Shown here in pieces: positions 6,509-7,903 of a DNA stretch of 7,903 nt (position 1 is its first letter; each line of letters begins with the position of its first letter). Below the pieces are notes generated by a model. That model was not told where the DNA came from and made no database searches. It worked only from the letters and a program-made list of their open reading frames with translations. Location: positions 1-7,903 of the forward strand of contig CAKZUM010000654.1 of the NCBI GenBank assembly GCA_937921525.1. The letters run 5' to 3'. Both the position numbers and the translations under genes were made by a program. Source of the stretch: an uncultured Saprospiraceae bacterium. GTDB taxonomy: Bacteria > Bacteroidota > Bacteroidia > Chitinophagales > Saprospiraceae.

Positions 6509-7657
6509 ATGAGAAATATAGTCATTTTATTTTTAATAGTAGCTGTAGCAAGTTTACAGTATAGTTGTGGCGGCGATGGCGCTAAGAGTGCCACTTCTTC
6601 TGCTAGTACTGCCGCAGGCGCAACAATTAGCGGTCAGATACAAGGTGCATCTAATTTACAAGCATTTCTAGATAAGCAAGGAATCTCTGCTACTAGAGTA
6701 ATTACTAAATCGGAAGTGGATGCAAATGGCAATTTTTCCTTGCCTATTCCAGATGGTTTAGAGGCTGGGCAATACCGTTTCCGTATTGGTGCAAAGCGTT
6801 TAGGTCTTGTTTTTGATGGCAATGAAAAAGCGGTAAAAATTAACGGAAACCTTGCTGATTTGGATAAATACAATATTACGATAGAAGGTTCTTCAGCTGG
6901 ACAGGAATTGGTGGATATTATGAAAGGTTTAAATACTGGTAGTCTTTCTAAAGAAGCTCTTGCCGCTAAACTTAAATCTTCTTCTATTGCTAATCCTTAT
7001 ACCGCTTTGATGCTTGCAAACTCTGTTTTTAGAGGTGCATCTACCGAAAACTTAAATATTCATAAAACGGTACTTGGCAAATTACAAACATCTGGTGTAG
7101 ATAAAAGTATTCTTGGAGAGTATGGTGGTTACATCGGTCAATTAGAAAAGACCTTATCTCTTCAAAGGATTGCTGTAGGAAAGCAAGCTCCTGATATTTC
7201 ATTGCCTAGTCCTGATGGTAAACAATATGCGTTGTCAGATTTGAAAGGCAAGGTGGTACTATTAGACTTTTGGGCAAGTTGGTGTGGCCCTTGTAGAAGA
7301 GAGAATCCTAGTGTAGTGAAAGTCTACAACCAATATAAAAGCAAAGGATTCGAGGTTTTCAGCGTATCCTTGGATGGCTTAGATTCAAGAACGATGGCAA
7401 GATATGGAGGTAATCAAGCACAAATTGATCAGCAGATGGAGAGTTCTAAAAATCGATGGAAACAAGCAATCGCACAAGATAAATTAAGCTGGGACACGCA
7501 CGTAAGTGATCTTAAAAAGTGGGATTCCGCTCCAGCTCAAACATATGGCGTTTCTGGTATTCCTCGAACTTTTATGATTGATAGAGAGGGGAATATTGCA
7601 GCTGTTGGTTTAAGAGGGGCTGCTTCTATTGAGGCAGAGTTGAAGAAGTTACTGTAA
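6509..7657 (+). CDS. TlpA/ResA-like thioredoxin-fold lipoprotein with N-terminal DUF4369-like domain
   Basis: A probable envelope thiol-disulfide oxidoreductase. ATGs at 6500 and 6509 (Met1 and Met4 of a 385-residue frame) are both possible; 6509 gives a cleaner signal sequence, MRNIVILFLIVAVAS, followed by LQYSC with a likely lipidated Cys (residue 23 of the long form). The lipobox is loose, as often in Bacteroidota. After a Ser/Ala/Thr-rich linker (about 28-43) comes a beta-rich domain (ISGQIQGA to about 131), like the DUF4369 domain often fused to these proteins, then a helical spacer. The thioredoxin domain starts near KQAPDISLPSPDGK (228) and has WASWCGPCRRE with the redox Cys pair (262, 265) and the cis-Pro loop SGIPRTFMIDREG (Pro355). 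A stretch at about 292-318 looks like an insertion in the fold. Monocistronic, reading away from lipB. Partner proteins are unknown; cytochrome maturation or envelope disulfide reduction is possible. Confidence 0.9.
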   Translation: MRNIVILFLIVAVASLQYSCGGDGAKSATSSASTAAGATISGQIQGASNLQAFLDKQGISATRVITKSEVDANGNFSLPIPDGLEAGQYRFRIGAKRLGLVFDGNEKAVKINGNLADLDKYNITIEGSSAGQELVDIMKGLNTGSLSKEALAAKLKSSSIANPYTALMLANSVFRGASTENLNIHKTVLGKLQTSGVDKSILGEYGGYIGQLEKTLSLQRIAVGKQAPDISLPSPDGKQYALSDLKGKVVLLDFWASWCGPCRRENPSVVKVYNQYKSKGFEVFSVSLDGLDSRTMARYGGNQAQIDQQMESSKNRWKQAIAQDKLSWDTHVSDLKKWDSAPAQTYGVSGIPRTFMIDREGNIAAVGLRGAASIEAELKKLL

Positions 7658-7666
7658 GGTTAGAGC

Positions 7667-7692
7667 AGAGAAGCGAGAGCAGAGAATAGAGA
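7667..7692. repeat. GA-rich 26-base direct repeat, copy 1
   Basis: Begins nine bases after the thioredoxin stop. The 26 bases are identical to 7878-7903. The unit is itself built from short AGAG, AAGCGAGAGC and AGAGAATAGAGA pieces, like a purine-rich micro-repeat. Preceding bases (TAGAGC) continue the same pattern less exactly. Confidence 0.8.
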
Positions 7693-7703
7693 CCGGGTTA
7701 CTC

Positions 7704-7743
7704 TCGTTTAAAAAGCAATGGAATTTCGTTGTTTTTTAAACGA
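7704..7743. terminator. 17-pair hairpin after the thioredoxin gene
   Basis: As RNA, 7704-7720 pairs with 7727-7743 along all 17 positions, 15 Watson-Crick and two G-U, closing a six-base loop (GAATTT). The outer arm TCGTTTAAAAA/TTTTTAAACGA is exact in DNA. It sits 47 bases after the stop codon and is the natural candidate for the 3' end of this transcript, but lacks a trailing U-run. Confidence 0.5.
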
Positions 7744-7752
7744 ATGTAATGC

Positions 7753-7855
7753 TTTGTCCAGCAACTTCCCGTTGCTGGACAAATTTCTAAGCAAACCGCC
7801 ATAATTTGTCTAGACGTTTTAACTGTCGAGTTAAAACCGGAAGTTGCTGGACAAA
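7753..7855. repeat. Competing inverted repeats built on TTTGTCCAGCAAC
   Basis: TTTGTCCAGCAAC (7753-7765) forms an exact 13-pair hairpin with 7771-7783 over a five-base loop. The same left arm, extended to TTTGTCCAGCAACTTCC (7753-7769), is also an exact 17-base match to the reverse complement at 7839-7855. The left arm can therefore fold locally or over about 70 bases. Between them GTTTTAACT/AGTTAAAAC (7816-7824/7829-7837) makes a nine-pair hairpin with a GTCG loop. No ORF is present. It looks like a mobile or dispersed palindromic element, or a structured 3' region of the thioredoxin mRNA. Confidence 0.7.
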
Positions 7856-7877
7856 AAGACTATCCACAAAGTAGAAT

Positions 7878-7903
7878 AGAGAAGCGAGAGCAGAGAATAG
7901 AGA
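7878..7903. repeat. GA-rich 26-base direct repeat, copy 2
   Basis: Exact second copy of 7667-7692, offset by 211 bases, ending at the window edge, so it may continue further. Preceded by GTAGAAT, part of the same purine-rich pattern. The two copies enclose the hairpin region. Confidence 0.8.

Noticed and set aside
6634..6873. Minus-strand reading frame of 79 residues
   Set aside because: Fully antisense within the thioredoxin lipoprotein gene, whose own frame has clear domain motifs.
7667..7903. CRISPR or integron attachment array
   Set aside because: Only two copies of a low-complexity purine repeat with a single 185-base interval; no integrase or cas genes.

Overview
The window looks like a chromosomal segment from a member of the Bacteroidota, most plausibly a Saprospiraceae-like marine or freshwater gliding bacterium. 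This placement is an inference from four things: AT-rich sequence, starts without clear Shine-Dalgarno sites, TAnnTTTG-type promoter boxes (Bacteroidota -7 element), and the protein flavours (Bacteroidota-type Fmt and LipB, a lipoprotein thioredoxin of the TlpA type, a hybrid histidine kinase).

Layout: (1) 2-658 (+) is the 3' three quarters of fmt, cut by the window edge. (2) 659-1030 holds no gene. Most of it (about 715-1017) is a palindrome-rich, repeat-like element with imperfect terminal inverted repeats, lying between the convergent ends of fmt and the kinase gene. (3) 1031-3208 (-) encodes a six-helix membrane hybrid sensor kinase (PAS-HisKA-HATPase-REC). (4) 3209-3639 is a 431-base AT-rich gene-free stretch with a perfect 9-base inverted repeat just upstream of the kinase start. 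(5) 3640-6287 (-) carries lipB, a 140-residue conserved-looking hypothetical, and a HlyD-type membrane fusion protein, all in one direction. A block of about 64-base tandem units with CATGGC-n3-GCCATG palindromes sits between the last two. (6) 6288-6499 is the divergent control region of lipB and the thioredoxin gene. It has a well-formed promoter so close to the lipB ATG that the transcript should be nearly leaderless. (7) 6500/6509-7657 (+) is a TlpA/ResA-like thioredoxin lipoprotein. (8) 7658-7903 is a fold-back region with three strong hairpins, bounded by a 26-base exact GA-rich direct repeat.

Most genes here are housekeeping or single accessory functions: initiator tRNA formylation, lipoate attachment, envelope thiol redox, one signalling kinase and one export adaptor. 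They do not add up to a recognisable new multi-gene system. The unusual content is in the intergenic DNA, where three different structured repeat families each fill a gap between genes. The HlyD adaptor has no ABC transporter beside it within the window.
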